From positions 1,798,001 to 1,862,000 of the forward strand of contig CU207211.1 of the NCBI GenBank assembly GCA_000026125.1: a stretch of DNA of 64,000 nucleotides, written 5' to 3'. This DNA comes from Herminiimonas arsenicoxydans. Its GTDB lineage: Bacteria > Pseudomonadota > Gammaproteobacteria > Burkholderiales > Burkholderiaceae_D. The notes beneath the pieces are model-generated. The model saw only the letters and a program-made list of their open reading frames with translations, did not search any database and had not been told where the DNA came from. The position numbers and the translations under genes were made by a program. This document shows positions 9,300 through 19,759 of this stretch, one piece after another. Each line of letters starts with the position of its first letter. Position 1 is the stretch's first letter.

Positions 9300-9713
9300 T
9301 CAGCTGGTATGTGCGAGTGATGTCTGGTTGGAAACTTCGACCATGCTTTTTAGCTTTTGACTCGCATGAAAGGTAACGACGCGGCGAGCAGTAATTGGAA
9401 TTTCTTCGCCTGTCTTCGGATTGCGGCCTGGACGCTGCGGCTTGTCGCGCAACTGAAAGTTGCCGAAACCGGATAGTTTGACCGCTTCGCCACGTTCCAG
9501 CGCATTACGAATTTCATCAAAGAATGTTTCAACCATATCCTTGGCTTCGCGTTTGTTCAAACCGACTTGCTCGAACAGCAACTCAGCCAACTCAGCCTTG
9601 GTCAGGGTCGGCAAATCCTTTTCCGCCTGCGAACGTACCTGCGCCTCCAGCATGGCGCGATTAAGATCGGCTGCCAATACGGACTGGAGTTCAGAGGAAT
9701 TCACATCATTCAT
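9300..9713 (-). CDS. ihfA: integration host factor subunit alpha
   Basis: The alpha subunit of the DNA-bending heterodimer IHF. The core [20 protein letters not shown], then [20 protein letters not shown] and the [15 protein letters not shown] arm, are typical of IhfA. From the ATG at 9713 it has 137 residues, with an N-terminal extension of about 35 residues compared with the enterobacterial protein; such extensions occur in Burkholderiales. The start is uncertain because the Shine-Dalgarno is weak and an upstream ATG (9770) overlaps the 3' end of pheT. The pheT-ihfA linkage is widely conserved in proteobacteria. Confidence 0.9.
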   Translation of the reverse strand: MNDVNSSELQSVLAADLNRAMLEAQVRSQAEKDLPTLTKAELAELLFEQVGLNKREAKDMVETFFDEIRNALERGEAVKLSGFGNFQLRDKPQRPGRNPKTGEEIPITARRVVTFHASQKLKSMVEVSNQTSLAHTS

Positions 9714-9747
9714 ATCGGTTATATTCACGGCTCGGGTTGCGACTTCA

Positions 9748-12177
9748 TCATGCACGTAATTTAGCCCCATGTTTGGCACCGGCAGCGACGACCAACGCGG
9801 CCATGGCCGCATCCACCAGATCATCTTGCAGGGTTAATTGAGTATCTTGCAAGGTGCAGCGGAAAGCAAGGCTTTTCTCGTCAGATTCCAAGCCCTTGCC
9901 GCGATATTCATCAAATAAAACAACGACTTGCAAGATGTTGCAAATTGGATTCATTTTCTTTTCAGCAACAAAAACGTCCATTAAGTCTTGCATGGAAACC
10001 GTGTGCTTGACCACCAGAGCCAAATCGCGCGTTACCGCAGGGAATTTTGAAATTTCCCTGTAGGACGGTACGTTTACCTGTTGCAGGCTACTTGCCTCTA
10101 CTTCGAACAAAACCGGCGCCAGCGGCAAATCGTACTTTTGCTGCCAGCGCGGATGCAGTTCACCGATAAAACCGATTACCTTGCCATCGAGTAAAACATG
10201 CGCCGAGCGGCCCGGATGCAGTGCCGGATGTTCGACTTTGGCGAAAGTCAGCATCTTCGGTGCAAACAAGGCTTCCAGATCGGCTTTGACGTCGAAATAA
10301 TCGACGTTGCGCGAGTCCATGCCCCACTGCTCTTCCACGATGGGACCGTAGGCAATTGCAGCGGCATGTTTAGGCTGGTCGTAGCCGGCCACAGACAGCG
10401 GACCGTCTTGCTCGATGTTGTTACGCAAATAAACAGCGCCGATTTCAAACAGGCGTATACGGCTGACCTTGCGGTTCAGGTTGTAGCGCACATTGGCGAT
10501 CAGATTCCCTATCATCGATGAACGCATCACGCTCATCTGGCTGGCAATCGGATTGAGCAGTTTGATTGGATTGCTGTTGCCTGCAAAGTCTGCTTCCCAC
10601 GCCTGCTCGACAAAGCTGAAGTTGACCACTTCCTGATAATCGGCATCGGCCAACTGGCGACGGATCGTGAACAGCGAACGCGTGCTCTCAGGGCGAATGC
10701 GCATGGCATTGGTCGCGACTGGCGGCAAGGCTGGAATATTCTCAAAGCCGTAGACGCGTGCGATTTCTTCGATCAAATCCTCTTCAATTTCGATATCGAA
10801 GCGATAGGACGGCGGCGTCACCGAAAACACGCCGTCTTTTTGCGTGAACGGCAGTGCAAGACGGGTAAAGATGTCGGCGATCTGTGCATCGGTCAAGGGC
10901 ACGCCGATGACCTTGACCGCGCGCGCGGTACGCACGCTGACAGGATCGCGCTTGGGCAGATTGACGATATGGTCGTCGATCGGGCCAACCGCTGTTTTAT
11001 CTTTTTGGCCGCAAATCTCGACGATCAATGCAGTAATGCGTTCGATGTGTTCGACCGTCGTTGCAAAGTCCACGCCACGCTCGAAACGGTGTGCGGCATC
11101 GGTCGAAAAATTGAAGCGACGTGCGCGACCCTGGATGGCATTCGGATACCAGAATGCAGCTTCCAGATAAATATCCTGCGTATCGAGCGACACGGCCGTC
11201 GCGTCGCCACCCATGATGCCGGCCAGCGATTCGATTTGCTGCTCGTCGGCGATCACGCCTATCCACTCATCGACGGCAACCGTGTTGCCGTTCAGGAGTT
11301 TCAGCGATTCGTCTTTTTTTCCCCAGCGCACATTCAGGCCGCCGTGGATCTTGTCCAGATCGAACACGTGCGTAGGACGACCGAGTTCAAGCATGACGTA
11401 ATTGGAGATATCCACCAAAGCAGAAATCGGACGCTGGCCGCTACGCTCCAGACGCTGTTTCATCCAGTCCGGCGTACTTGCCCTGGCATTCAAGCCGCGG
11501 ATGATGCGACCGGAAAAACGACCGCACAAATCTGGAGCGGAAACCGTCACTGGCAACACATCGGCAATCGTTGCTGCTACAGCCTGATACGTCGGCATTT
11601 TCAATGGTGTGCCGGTCAAGGCGGAAACTTCACGTGCGACACCAAGCACAGACAAGCAATCCGCCTTGTTCGGCGTCAGCTTGATGGTGAATTTCAGATC
11701 ATTCAGTTGATAGTAATCGCGGAAATTCTGGCCGATAGGCGCATCCGATGGCAAGTCCATCAAGCCGCCCTGCTCATCCGACAACTTGAGTTCTTTCACC
11801 GAACACAACATGCCTTGCGATTCCACGCCGCGCAAGGCGCCAACCTTGATCTCGAACGGCTTGCCATCTTCACCCGGCGGCAATACTGCACCAGCCAATG
11901 CGCAAACGACTTTCATGCCGGCGCGCACGTTAGGCGCACCGCAGACGATGTTCAATAATGTTCCGGTGCCGGCATCGACCTGGCAGACATTCAGGCGATC
12001 GGCGTTCGGATGCTTGGCGATCTCGCGTACTTCAGCCACCACGACATTCGAGAATGGCGGCGCAACCGGTTCGACTTCTTCGACTTCCAGACCGGACATC
12101 GTCAACATGTGCGCCAATTCGTTCGACGTCATGTTCGGATTGACCATCGTACGGAGCCAGCTTTCGGAAAATTGCAT
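9748..12177 (-). CDS. pheT: phenylalanyl-tRNA synthetase beta subunit
   Basis: The 809-residue beta subunit of the alpha2-beta2 synthetase that charges tRNA-Phe. An OB-fold tRNA-binding domain ([21 protein letters not shown], about residues 45-150) is followed by the B3/B4 editing region, the B5 domain, a catalytic-like core and a C-terminal anticodon-binding FDX-ACB domain ([16 protein letters not shown]). The length matches the bacterial norm of about 795 residues. It lies 85 bases downstream of pheS and overlaps the possible long start of ihfA. Confidence 0.96.
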   Translation of the reverse strand: MQFSESWLRTMVNPNMTSNELAHMLTMSGLEVEEVEPVAPPFSNVVVAEVREIAKHPNADRLNVCQVDAGTGTLLNIVCGAPNVRAGMKVVCALAGAVLPPGEDGKPFEIKVGALRGVESQGMLCSVKELKLSDEQGGLMDLPSDAPIGQNFRDYYQLNDLKFTIKLTPNKADCLSVLGVAREVSALTGTPLKMPTYQAVAATIADVLPVTVSAPDLCGRFSGRIIRGLNARASTPDWMKQRLERSGQRPISALVDISNYVMLELGRPTHVFDLDKIHGGLNVRWGKKDESLKLLNGNTVAVDEWIGVIADEQQIESLAGIMGGDATAVSLDTQDIYLEAAFWYPNAIQGRARRFNFSTDAAHRFERGVDFATTVEHIERITALIVEICGQKDKTAVGPIDDHIVNLPKRDPVSVRTARAVKVIGVPLTDAQIADIFTRLALPFTQKDGVFSVTPPSYRFDIEIEEDLIEEIARVYGFENIPALPPVATNAMRIRPESTRSLFTIRRQLADADYQEVVNFSFVEQAWEADFAGNSNPIKLLNPIASQMSVMRSSMIGNLIANVRYNLNRKVSRIRLFEIGAVYLRNNIEQDGPLSVAGYDQPKHAAAIAYGPIVEEQWGMDSRNVDYFDVKADLEALFAPKMLTFAKVEHPALHPGRSAHVLLDGKVIGFIGELHPRWQQKYDLPLAPVLFEVEASSLQQVNVPSYREISKFPAVTRDLALVVKHTVSMQDLMDVFVAEKKMNPICNILQVVVLFDEYRGKGLESDEKSLAFRCTLQDTQLTLQDDLVDAAMAALVVAAGAKHGAKLRA

Positions 12178-12262
12178 GATTTAAAAACCTTTTGCCACAG
12201 ACATCACAAATACAGAAGAAATCAGGGCACGCGCCTATTCAGCATGCCCTGCCTTGTTGCTG

Positions 12263-13279
12263 CTAGTTGAATTGTTTCAGGAAACGCAAATCGCCTTCGT
12301 AGAACAGGCGCAAATCGTTGATCCCGTAACGCAGCATCGTCAGACGTTCAAGGCCGGAGCCAAACGCAAAGCCGATGAATTGTTCCGGATCGAATCCCAT
12401 ATTGCGCATCACGTTCGGATGCACCTGACCGGCGCCCGACACTTCGAGCCAGCGGCCTTTTAACGGACCACTTCCGAAAGCGATATCAATCTCGGCCGAC
12501 GGTTCGGTGAAAGGGAAATAGGATGGACGGAAACGCACCTGCAGATCGTCGGTTTCAAAGAAGGCTTTGACGAAATTGAGATACACGCCCTTCAAGTCGG
12601 CGAAGCTGATGTTCTCGTCTATCCACAAACCTTCGACCTGATGGAACATCGGCGAGTGCGTTGCATCGCTGTCGACGCGGTAGGTACGACCCGGTGCGAT
12701 GACGCGGATCGGTGGTTTGTTCATGCGCGCATAGCGCACCTGCATCGGGCTGGTATGCGTGCGCAGCAGCAGAGGCTTGCCTTGCGTATCGTTGCCTTCG
12801 ATGTAGAACGTATCCTGCATCGAACGTGCCGGATGATTTTCCGGGCTGTTCAAGGCGGTGAAATTGGTCCAGTCGTTTTCGATCTCGGGGCCGTCTGCCA
12901 CATCAAAACCGATAGAGCCGAAAATCTCTTCCACGCGCTGCCAGGTACGCATGACAGGGTGTATGCCGCCGGTACCGCGACCACGGCCTGGCAAGGTAAT
13001 GTCGATGGCTTCCGCATTCAGGCGGGATTCCATCTGCGCATTGGACAAGGCGTCGCGACGCGCCGTCAGCGCAGCCTCGATCTTCTCTTTTGCGGAATTG
13101 ATGACAGCGCCTTGCGTCTTGCGCTCATCCGGCGCGAGCTTGCCCAGGCTCTTCATCTGTTCGGTAATCTGTCCCGTTTTTCCGAGGTATTTCGCTTTCG
13201 CGTTTTCCAGCGCAGCGGCATCATCTGCAGCAGCAAAATCGGTCTGGGCTTGAATGACAAGTTGATCTAGGGGATTCAT
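12263..13279 (-). CDS. pheS: phenylalanyl-tRNA synthetase alpha subunit
   Basis: The 338-residue catalytic alpha subunit of PheRS. An N-terminal coiled coil (about residues 1-90) precedes the class II core with [21 protein letters not shown] and [12 protein letters not shown] segments. The ATG at 13279 gives the family start ([12 protein letters not shown]); the frame is open upstream to 13411 but those residues are non-homologous. The Shine-Dalgarno (AAGGAC) sits unusually far away, about 14 bases. A Phe-rich leader frame (13221-13355) overlaps the start in another frame, suggesting control by Phe supply. Confidence 0.95.
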   Translation of the reverse strand: MNPLDQLVIQAQTDFAAADDAAALENAKAKYLGKTGQITEQMKSLGKLAPDERKTQGAVINSAKEKIEAALTARRDALSNAQMESRLNAEAIDITLPGRGRGTGGIHPVMRTWQRVEEIFGSIGFDVADGPEIENDWTNFTALNSPENHPARSMQDTFYIEGNDTQGKPLLLRTHTSPMQVRYARMNKPPIRVIAPGRTYRVDSDATHSPMFHQVEGLWIDENISFADLKGVYLNFVKAFFETDDLQVRFRPSYFPFTEPSAEIDIAFGSGPLKGRWLEVSGAGQVHPNVMRNMGFDPEQFIGFAFGSGLERLTMLRYGINDLRLFYEGDLRFLKQFN

Positions 13280-13355
13280 GCGGTTTGTTTTCGTCCTTAG
13301 CAAGGAAGCCGAAAAGGAAAGCCCAAAAGGCCGTGCAAAAATAAAAACGGGACAT
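13221..13355 (-). CDS. candidate Phe-rich leader peptide ahead of pheS
   Basis: Starting at the ATG at 13355, a 44-codon frame begins [17 protein letters not shown]: six of the first 17 residues are Phe, reminiscent of the E. coli PheM leader (rich in Phe) that attenuates pheST. The frame runs past the pheS ATG (13279) in a different register and stops at 13221, so any coupling would be at translation initiation rather than by a classical terminator placed before pheS. It lacks a strong Shine-Dalgarno, and T-richness of this stretch could produce Phe codons by chance. Confidence 0.4.
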   Translation of the reverse strand: MSRFYFCTAFWAFLFGFLAKDENKPHESPRSTCHSSPDRFCCCR

Positions 13356-13388
13356 AGGTATGAACCCTGCCCCGCTCTCGGATATTGC

Positions 13389-13410
13389 TGCACCGTCCGA
13401 AGACAGTGCA
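13389..13410 (-). promoter_or_regulatory. UUCG-capped hairpin after rplT
   Basis: On the minus strand TGCAC-T-GTC pairs with GAC-G-GTGCA around a TTCG tetraloop, twelve bases beyond the rplT stop and upstream of the pheS leader frame. There is no T run, so it is not a standard terminator. It could be an mRNA-processing or pause element between the ribosomal and synthetase genes. Confidence 0.5.
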
Positions 13411-13422
13411 TACGATCACAAC

Positions 13423-13782
13423 TTAAGCAGCGATGGTAGTTTTCACCTGATTCACGATTGCCGCGAATGCTGGCTTGTCCATCACAGCCATATCGGCCAG
13501 GACTTTACGGTCCAGCTCGATGGATGCGCGTTTCAGACCGTTCATGAACACGCTGTATGTCAGGCCATGTTCACGCGATGCTGCATTGATACGGGTGATC
13601 CACAAAGCGCGGAAAACGCGTTTCTTGTTACGACGATCGCGGTATGCATATTGACCAGCGCGCATAACTGCTTGCTTGGCAATACGGTAAACCTTGCTGC
13701 GACGACCACGATAGCCTTTGGCTTGATCGAGGACTTTCTTATGACGGGCCCGTGCTGTGACCCCACGTTTTACTCTAGGCAT
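13423..13782 (-). CDS. rplT: 50S ribosomal protein L20
   Basis: A 119-residue L20, the length of most bacterial homologues. The basic N-terminus ([18 protein letters not shown], then [19 protein letters not shown]) and the [19 protein letters not shown] core are diagnostic. L20 binds 23S rRNA early in large-subunit assembly and in many bacteria represses its own operon. It follows rpmI after 26 bases with an AGGAG ribosome site. Confidence 0.97.
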   Translation of the reverse strand: MPRVKRGVTARARHKKVLDQAKGYRGRRSKVYRIAKQAVMRAGQYAYRDRRNKKRVFRALWITRINAASREHGLTYSVFMNGLKRASIELDRKVLADMAVMDKPAFAAIVNQVKTTIAA

Positions 13783-13808
13783 GATTGCTCCTGATTATTT
13801 GAGTGAGG

Positions 13809-14006
13809 TTAAGCGTTCGGCATCATTGCGCGTACGGATACCATGTTGGTGTCATGAACACCGACAGAACCGCGCAATTGACGTTTATTTTTTGTGGTTT
13901 TCTTGGTCAGAATATGACGCTTGAAAGCTTGGCCGCGTTTAACGGTTCCACCTGGACGTACACGAAAGCGCTTTTTGGCGCCGCTTTTCGTTTTCATTTT
14001 AGGCAT
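13809..14006 (-). CDS. rpmI: 50S ribosomal protein L35
   Basis: A 65-residue L35 ([20 protein letters not shown], later [16 protein letters not shown]), the standard size. It is a small basic component of the 50S subunit. It lies between infC and rplT as in most bacteria. Its ribosome-binding site falls inside a small hairpin (14015-14031), consistent with translational repression of rpmI-rplT by L20. Confidence 0.96.
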   Translation of the reverse strand: MPKMKTKSGAKKRFRVRPGGTVKRGQAFKRHILTKKTTKNKRQLRGSVGVHDTNMVSVRAMMPNA

Positions 14007-14014
14007 GACACTAT

Positions 14015-14031
14015 CTGTCCTTTGGGGACAG
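14015..14031 (-). promoter_or_regulatory. hairpin sequestering the rpmI ribosome site
   Basis: CTGTCC pairs with GGACAG around a CCAAA loop, so the AAAGGACA Shine-Dalgarno of rpmI is half in the loop and half in the stem. This is a plausible part of an L20-type translational operator, but the pairing was read by eye and the full leader structure was not computed. Confidence 0.45.
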
Positions 14032-14169
14032 CTCCATTTTTAACATGATTGCAGGTGGCAGCAATTTCGCTACACTTGGATGCCTGCTCTCACTTGTTAT
14101 GCAGCGGAATCGAGTCCACTGCTATTTTGTGCAAGCCGCTCGTTGCCGGGCGGCTCGTACGAAACTCTA

Positions 14170-14691
14170 TTATTTCTTCTTCTTCGGCGACAGAACCATG
14201 ATCATCTGACGGCCTTCCATCTTGGGAAACTGCTCGACCTGGCCATATGGCTCCAAATCGGCCTTCAAACGCTCCAACATGCGGAAGCCGATATCCTGGT
14301 GCGCCATTTCACGGCCGCGGAAACGCAGCGTGATTTTGGTTTTATCACCATCGTCCAGAAACTTGATCAGATTGCGCAGCTTGATGTTGTAATCGCCATC
14401 ATCGGTGCCAGGCCGGAATTTGACTTCCTTGATCAGAATAACTTTCTGCTTGAGCTTGGCTTCGTGCGCCTTCTTTTGTTCCTGATATTTGAACTTGCCG
14501 TAGTCCATCAGGCGAGCGACCGGTGGTTGCGCAGTTGGCGCAATCTCTACCAGATCGACGTTAGCTTCTTCCGCAAGGCGGAAGGCATCTGCCAGACTAA
14601 CGATACCGAGTGCCTCATTTTCGACACCACTCAAACGCAATTCAGGCGCTGTAATTTCACCGTTGATCCGATGCGACTTGTCAGTAGCTAT
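14170..14691 (-). CDS. infC: translation initiation factor IF-3
   Basis: IF-3 binds the 30S subunit and checks start-codon and initiator-tRNA pairing. The sequence [19 protein letters not shown] opens the N-domain; [16 protein letters not shown], the linker and the C-domain ([20 protein letters not shown] end) follow. The family N-terminus begins upstream of the first ATG (14640). The best start is the AUA at 14691, seven bases after an AAGGA site, giving 173 residues; an AUU two codons earlier (14697) sits too close to that site. Rare start codons let IF-3 repress its own translation. It follows thrS, as in other proteobacteria. Confidence 0.93.
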   Translation of the reverse strand: MATDKSHRINGEITAPELRLSGVENEALGIVSLADAFRLAEEANVDLVEIAPTAQPPVARLMDYGKFKYQEQKKAHEAKLKQKVILIKEVKFRPGTDDGDYNIKLRNLIKFLDDGDKTKITLRFRGREMAHQDIGFRMLERLKADLEPYGQVEQFPKMEGRQMIMVLSPKKKK

Positions 14692-14751
14692 TGCAATTTC
14701 CTTTTAAAATTAAATAATTAAGCCGTGCTCTTGCGCTATGGGCTTGATCCC

Positions 14752-16659
14752 TCAGGCTTTGGCTTCAACCTCATTGTTGAGGCGCTCCACCAACAAATCG
14801 ACAGGCATGACACCCAGATCGACATTACCTCGCGCTCGCACGGCCACTGTACCTGCGTCCCGTTCCTTGTCGCCAATTACTATAATGTACGGCAGCTTCT
14901 GAATAGAATGCTCGCGTATTTTATAGGTTATTTTCTCATTACGCAAATCAACGTGGACCCTAAACCCTTGTTTTTTCAGGTTTTGCGCAACGGCTTGCGC
15001 GTAATCGGCCTGTGCGTCGGAGATGTTCAGCACGGCAATCTGAACCGGGGCGAGCCATAATGGCAAGGCGCCGGCGTGGTTTTCGATCAACATGCCGATA
15101 AAACGCTCGAAGGAACCCAGGATAGCCCGGTGCAACATGACCGGAATTTTCTTGGTGTTGTCTTCTGCGACATATTCCGCACCCAAACGCGCCGGCATCG
15201 AGAAGTCGACCTGTATCGTGCCGCACTGCCACATGCGGCCGATCGCATCCTTCAGTGTGTATTCGATCTTCGGACCGTAGAATGCGCCCTCGCCCGGCGA
15301 GATTTCATACGTGCAGCCAGAACGATCCAGCGACGCAATCAGTGCAGCCTCAGCCTTGTCCCACGCCTCATCCGAACCGACACGTTTTTCAGGACGTGTT
15401 GCGACTTTATAAATGACGTTGGTGAAACCGAAATCGCGATACACCTTTTGCAACAATGCAGTAAAGGCAACACATTCATCCAGAATCTGGTCTTCAGTGC
15501 AGAAAATGTGGCCGTCATCCTGCGTAAAGCCGCGCACGCGCATCATGCCATGCAAGGAGCCTGACGGCTCGTTGCGGTGACACTGGCCGAATTCGCCGTA
15601 ACGCAGCGGCAGTTCGCGATACGAACGCAAATCCGAAGCGAAAATCTGTACGTGGCCCGGGCAGTTCATCGGCTTCAACGCATACGAGCGGTTTTCCGAC
15701 TCGGTGGTGAACATGTTTTCTTTGTAGTTTTCCCAGTGGCCGGATTTTTCCCACAGGCTGCGATCCAAAATCTGCGGCGCTTTTACTTCCTGGTAACCGT
15801 TGTCCTGATAAACACGGCGCATGTATTGTTCGACCTGCTGCCAGACTGTCCAGCCCTTCGGATGCCAGAAAATCAGGCCCGGTGCCTCTTCCTGGAAATG
15901 GAACAGATCGAGTGCACGCCCCAGCTTGCGGTGATCGCGCTTTTCGGCTTCTTCCAGCATGGTCAGATAGGCTTCCTGCTCTTCCTTCTTCGCCCATGCG
16001 GTGCCGTAGATACGCTGCAGCATTTCATTCTTGGAATCACCGCGCCAGTAGGCACCGGCCAGCTTCATCAGTTTGAATACTTTCAGCTTGCCGGTCGACG
16101 GCACGTGCGGGCCGCGGCACAGATCGGTAAACTTGCCTTCGGTGTACAGCGACACATCCTGATCCGCGGGAATCGATGCAATGATTTCTGCCTTGTAGGC
16201 TTCGCCTATGGATTTGAAATACTCAACCGCTACGTCACGCGGCAAGACTTGACGGGTAACCGGCTCATCCTTTTTCGCCAGCTCGGCCATTTTCTTTTCA
16301 ATCGCCAGCAAATCTTCCGGCGTGAATGGACGCTTGTACGAAAAATCGTAATAAAAGCCGTTTTCGATGACCGGCCCGATGGTGACTTGCGCATCAGGAA
16401 ACAGTTCCTTGACCGCGTAGGCCAGCAAATGCGCGGTGGAATGGCGGATGACGTCCAGACCTTCCGCATCCTTGTCCGTAATGATGGACAGATCGCTGTC
16501 CTGCTCGATCAAGTACGAGGTATCGACCACATTGCCGTTGACCTTGCCGGCGAGTGCCGCCTTGGCAAGACCGGCGCCGATATTGGCAGCAACTTGCGCC
16601 ACGGTGACAGGAGTATCGAATTCGCGTTGCGAACCATCAGGAAGGCGGACTGTAATCAT
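14752..16659 (-). CDS. thrS: threonyl-tRNA synthetase
   Basis: A 635-residue class II synthetase with all expected modules: an N-terminal TGS domain ([17 protein letters not shown]), a second editing domain ([12 protein letters not shown] with the HxxxH motif, and the Cys in [12 protein letters not shown]), the zinc-binding catalytic core ([10 protein letters not shown], then [16 protein letters not shown]) and a C-terminal anticodon domain. It charges tRNA-Thr in the cytoplasm. It heads the thrS-infC-rpmI-rplT-pheST-ihfA-merR cluster, and a terminator hairpin lies in its leader region. Confidence 0.97.
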   Translation of the reverse strand: MITVRLPDGSQREFDTPVTVAQVAANIGAGLAKAALAGKVNGNVVDTSYLIEQDSDLSIITDKDAEGLDVIRHSTAHLLAYAVKELFPDAQVTIGPVIENGFYYDFSYKRPFTPEDLLAIEKKMAELAKKDEPVTRQVLPRDVAVEYFKSIGEAYKAEIIASIPADQDVSLYTEGKFTDLCRGPHVPSTGKLKVFKLMKLAGAYWRGDSKNEMLQRIYGTAWAKKEEQEAYLTMLEEAEKRDHRKLGRALDLFHFQEEAPGLIFWHPKGWTVWQQVEQYMRRVYQDNGYQEVKAPQILDRSLWEKSGHWENYKENMFTTESENRSYALKPMNCPGHVQIFASDLRSYRELPLRYGEFGQCHRNEPSGSLHGMMRVRGFTQDDGHIFCTEDQILDECVAFTALLQKVYRDFGFTNVIYKVATRPEKRVGSDEAWDKAEAALIASLDRSGCTYEISPGEGAFYGPKIEYTLKDAIGRMWQCGTIQVDFSMPARLGAEYVAEDNTKKIPVMLHRAILGSFERFIGMLIENHAGALPLWLAPVQIAVLNISDAQADYAQAVAQNLKKQGFRVHVDLRNEKITYKIREHSIQKLPYIIVIGDKERDAGTVAVRARGNVDLGVMPVDLLVERLNNEVEAKA

Positions 16660-16728
16660 TTTGCTCTCCGTTTCAGCGGGGGCTTGCTTGCTGACGCTAG
16701 ATTAATTGAACGACAAAAAATGCGGACG

Positions 16729-16751
16729 AAAAAAAACGCGGGCTAGCCGCG
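16729..16751 (-). terminator. intrinsic terminator between tRNA-Val and thrS
   Basis: On the minus strand CGCGG-CTAGC-CCGCG is followed by T8. It lies about 130 bases after tRNA-Val and 70 before the thrS start, so it either ends the tRNA transcript or acts in the thrS leader. On the plus strand the same stem is followed by T5. Confidence 0.7.
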
Positions 16752-16878
16752 CTTTTTCAAATGGTAATGACGAAAAAGAACCCGACTTAGCGTCGCTCGG
16801 AAACCAGTGTGGTTGTCGTTCGCGGTGTCATAACCGGGTTTGCCTTTCTCGCTCTTACAGGTTTTACCAATTTTTCGT

Positions 16879-16955
16879 TGGTAGGCACGATTGGACTCGA
16901 ACCAACGACCCCTACCATGTCAAGGTAGTGCTCTAACCAGCTGAGCTACGCGCCT
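16879..16955 (-). tRNA. tRNA-Val (GAC)
   Basis: A 77-base cloverleaf with AGGCGCG/CGTGCCT acceptor stem, D-arm TAGCTCAGCTGGTTAGAGC, anticodon stem CTACC/GGTAG around TTGACAT (anticodon GAC), T-loop GGTTCGAGTCC, discriminator A and encoded CCA. It decodes GUC and GUU. Confidence 0.95.
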
Positions 16956-17084
16956 AAAGAAGCGAAATTATAGCGACAAATTATCTTCTTAGCTAGTGCT
17001 TGTGCAAACTTGTTTGAAAAAACTCTATGCGGCGCTTTTTATCATGCAGAAGCGGCAACGCATTCTGCGCTCACTTTGACGGCA

Positions 17085-19370
17085 TCAATGACGTCTGGCG
17101 GCCAATACACCCTTGACTTCACCAATGACGGCCAGCGCTTTCTGCAATTGCGCGGTAGAAGCGATTTCCGCCGTGAACGCCATGCGCGCCTGCCCCTTCA
17201 CGCTTTGCGTACTGACGCCGATCACATTGATTTTCTCACGCAGGAAGATATCGGAGATATCGCGCAACAAGCCTTGCCTGTCGCTGGCCAGCACGAAAAT
17301 ATCGACTGGATACACGGTTGCCGATTCTGTTTTCCCCCACGCCGTTTGCACTACGCGTTCGGGTGCCTTGTGCCGCATTTCAACAAAATTCTTGCAGTCC
17401 GCACGATGTATCGACACACCTTTGCCGCGTGTGACAAAGCCGACTATCTCATCCGGCGGCGCCGGCTTGCAGCACTTCGCCAGCTGGGTCATCAAGCCAT
17501 CGGTGCCGACTACCAGTACACCGGACTTGGCACCGTGCATGACGCTGGACGCGCGACTCTTGCGCGGAATGACCACATCTTCCAGTTCTGCCTGCGCGGC
17601 GGCGCTTGCTTCGTCGCCACGCAAAGCCTGTTCGACTGTGCGCAAGCTGAACTCATCCTTGCCTACCGCCCGGAACAAATCGTCGAGTTTGGCAAAGTCC
17701 AGTTTGTGCGCAAGCTCCTCCAGATTGACGGCCGTCTTGCCTTCACGCTGCAGGGTTTTTTCAATCAGCGCACGTCCGCTGGCAAGCGTCTCCTGCTGAT
17801 CGATTGCATTGAACCAGGCACGCACCTTGGAACGCGTGCGCGGGCTCGCGGCATAGCCGGGCGAAAGCCAGTCGCGCGACGGACCGACTGTGCCTGTCAC
17901 GGCGCTGGCGCCTTTGGCGGTAATGATGTCGACAGTCTGACCATTTTTCAGCACTGTATTGAGCGGCACCAACACCCCATCGACGCGCGCACCACGGCAA
18001 CGATGACCGACATCGCTGTGCAGGTGGTAAGCGAAATCGATAGGCGTGGCGCCGTTCGGCAACTCGATTACGCGCGCCTGCGGCGTCAATACGTAAATGC
18101 GGTCATCCAAAGTGGCGGACTTTAGTTTCTCCACCCAGTCACGATGCACGTCTTCCTGTCCGACTACGGTATCGACGACTTCGCTCTTCCACGCCAGCAA
18201 TTGCCGCAGCCAAGCAATTTTTTCGTCATACTTTTGTCCGGCAAAATTCGAGCCGCCCGATTCCTTGTAGCGCCAATGCGCAGCCACGCCGTATTCGGCA
18301 AAGTCGTGCATATCGTTGGTACGCACCTGTACTTCCAGCGGTCGGCCATCCTCTGCGATCACAATCGTATGCAGGGATTGATAGCCGTTGGCTTTGGGGC
18401 GCGAGATGTAATCGTCGAACTCTTCCGGTATCGGCGTCCAGATGTTGTGCACGATACCAAGCACCGTGTAACAGGTTTTCACATCATCGACGATCACGCG
18501 GAATGCGCGCACATCGTACAAATCGGAGAATTCGATTTCCTTGCCGCGCAGCTTGCTCCAGATACTAAAAATGTGTTTCGGCCGGCCGAAGACTTCGGCC
18601 TTGATGCCGGCAGCGGCCATTTCCGACTTCAGGCGCTTGATCGAATTTTCAACGAAGGCTTCGCGCTCGACGCGTTTTTCTTCCAGCAGCGATGCAATGC
18701 GCCGGTACGCTTCGGGTTCGAGGAAGCGGAACGATAAATCTTCCAGCTCCCATTTCAACTGCCAGATGCCGAGCCGGTTTGCCAGCGGCGCATACAAGTC
18801 GAAAGTTTCGCGCGCATATTGCCGCGAACGCTCATTCACCAACTTGTTGTCGGCGAAGTAACGCAGCGTTGTGACGCGCGTGCCGAGACGCACCAGTACC
18901 ACACGCATATCGCTCGCCATGGCCAGCAGCATCTTGCGCAATACTTCCAGTTGCGCGGCCGCTTCCTGTGCCGCGTTCTTGTTGCGCGCTGCTTCATGCT
19001 GTGTGAAAGTGGCTTCATGCAAACGCATCAACTGGCGTACCCCTGCTACCAGATCGCTCACATCTTTGCCGAATCGTTCTTCTATTTTTTCGGCAGCTGC
19101 CGGCGCGATCATTTCCAGCTCGAACAGCAAAGCGGCAATCCGCGTATCGGCATCGGTTTCCAGCTCGGATAAAACGGTCGCCACGCCTTGCGCAAATTCG
19201 AAGGCATCCTGCTCGCTTTCAAACGCATCCTGTCCTGCAGAAACGCTCTTGCCGGTATAAAACGGTTTGACGTATGCAAGCGCATCCATCACGCGAGCAC
19301 TATCGTGTTCTGTCAGGCCGGAGCGGAGCAACGCAGGTACGTCGCTCTGTGTCGATGCTAAAGAAACCAT
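17085..19370 (-). CDS. relA: (p)ppGpp synthetase RelA
   Basis: A 761-residue long RSH protein. The N-terminal HD region has lost the hydrolase HDxxED motif (FELEM stands in its place), and the synthetase domain carries the EFDD (ExDD) motif before YISRPKANGYQSLHT, the signature of monofunctional RelA. TGS (VLTPQARVIELPNGATPIDF), helical/zinc-finger-like and C-terminal ACT domains follow. RelA makes (p)ppGpp on ribosomes holding uncharged tRNA. The ATG at 19370 is seven bases after the ridA stop, so the two genes are coupled; a longer frame to 19409 overlaps ridA and is less likely. Confidence 0.94.
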   Translation of the reverse strand: MVSLASTQSDVPALLRSGLTEHDSARVMDALAYVKPFYTGKSVSAGQDAFESEQDAFEFAQGVATVLSELETDADTRIAALLFELEMIAPAAAEKIEERFGKDVSDLVAGVRQLMRLHEATFTQHEAARNKNAAQEAAAQLEVLRKMLLAMASDMRVVLVRLGTRVTTLRYFADNKLVNERSRQYARETFDLYAPLANRLGIWQLKWELEDLSFRFLEPEAYRRIASLLEEKRVEREAFVENSIKRLKSEMAAAGIKAEVFGRPKHIFSIWSKLRGKEIEFSDLYDVRAFRVIVDDVKTCYTVLGIVHNIWTPIPEEFDDYISRPKANGYQSLHTIVIAEDGRPLEVQVRTNDMHDFAEYGVAAHWRYKESGGSNFAGQKYDEKIAWLRQLLAWKSEVVDTVVGQEDVHRDWVEKLKSATLDDRIYVLTPQARVIELPNGATPIDFAYHLHSDVGHRCRGARVDGVLVPLNTVLKNGQTVDIITAKGASAVTGTVGPSRDWLSPGYAASPRTRSKVRAWFNAIDQQETLASGRALIEKTLQREGKTAVNLEELAHKLDFAKLDDLFRAVGKDEFSLRTVEQALRGDEASAAAQAELEDVVIPRKSRASSVMHGAKSGVLVVGTDGLMTQLAKCCKPAPPDEIVGFVTRGKGVSIHRADCKNFVEMRHKAPERVVQTAWGKTESATVYPVDIFVLASDRQGLLRDISDIFLREKINVIGVSTQSVKGQARMAFTAEIASTAQLQKALAVIGEVKGVLAARRH

Positions 19371-19377
19371 TACCAAC

Positions 19378-19728
19378 CTAGGAAGATGCTGCAACCACAA
19401 TAATTTCAATCAGGCGCCGCGAATCGGGAAACTGCACTGCAACCGTTGCTCTGGGCGGCGCATGCCCTTCCGGCACCCATTCATTCCACGCAGCATTCAT
19501 GCCGTCGAAGTCATTGCTATCAGCAATAAATATCTGACAAGACAAAATTCGGGTTTTATCGCTGCCGGCTTCCGCCAGCAGACGATCGATATGACCCAGC
19601 ACTTCGCGTGTCTGGTCCTGAATATTCTGCGTCGTATCTTCCGCAATCTGTCCCGCCAAGTATACCGTGCCATTGTGTATGGCAACTTCCGACAGCGTAT
19701 CGCCTATATGCAAACGTGTGATGTTCAT
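19378..19728 (-). CDS. RidA family protein
   Basis: A 116-residue YjgF/YER057c/UK114 (RidA) family member. RidA proteins form trimers; canonical ones hydrolyse reactive enamine/imine intermediates from PLP enzymes, using the conserved Arg seen here in the PPRATVAV segment. The Glu-containing C-terminal strand (LIEIIVVAA) is also present. It sits directly upstream of relA. Whether it is a true imine deaminase or a divergent subfamily cannot be decided by eye. Confidence 0.85.
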   Translation of the reverse strand: MNITRLHIGDTLSEVAIHNGTVYLAGQIAEDTTQNIQDQTREVLGHIDRLLAEAGSDKTRILSCQIFIADSNDFDGMNAAWNEWVPEGHAPPRATVAVQFPDSRRLIEIIVVAASS

Positions 19729-19759
19729 GCTATTTCAGTATAAAATCCGGCCGCAAACA

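Noticed and set aside
10840..11958. 372-codon plus-strand frame opposite pheT
   Set aside because: It lies wholly antisense to pheT, and its composition is that of a reverse-complement shadow.
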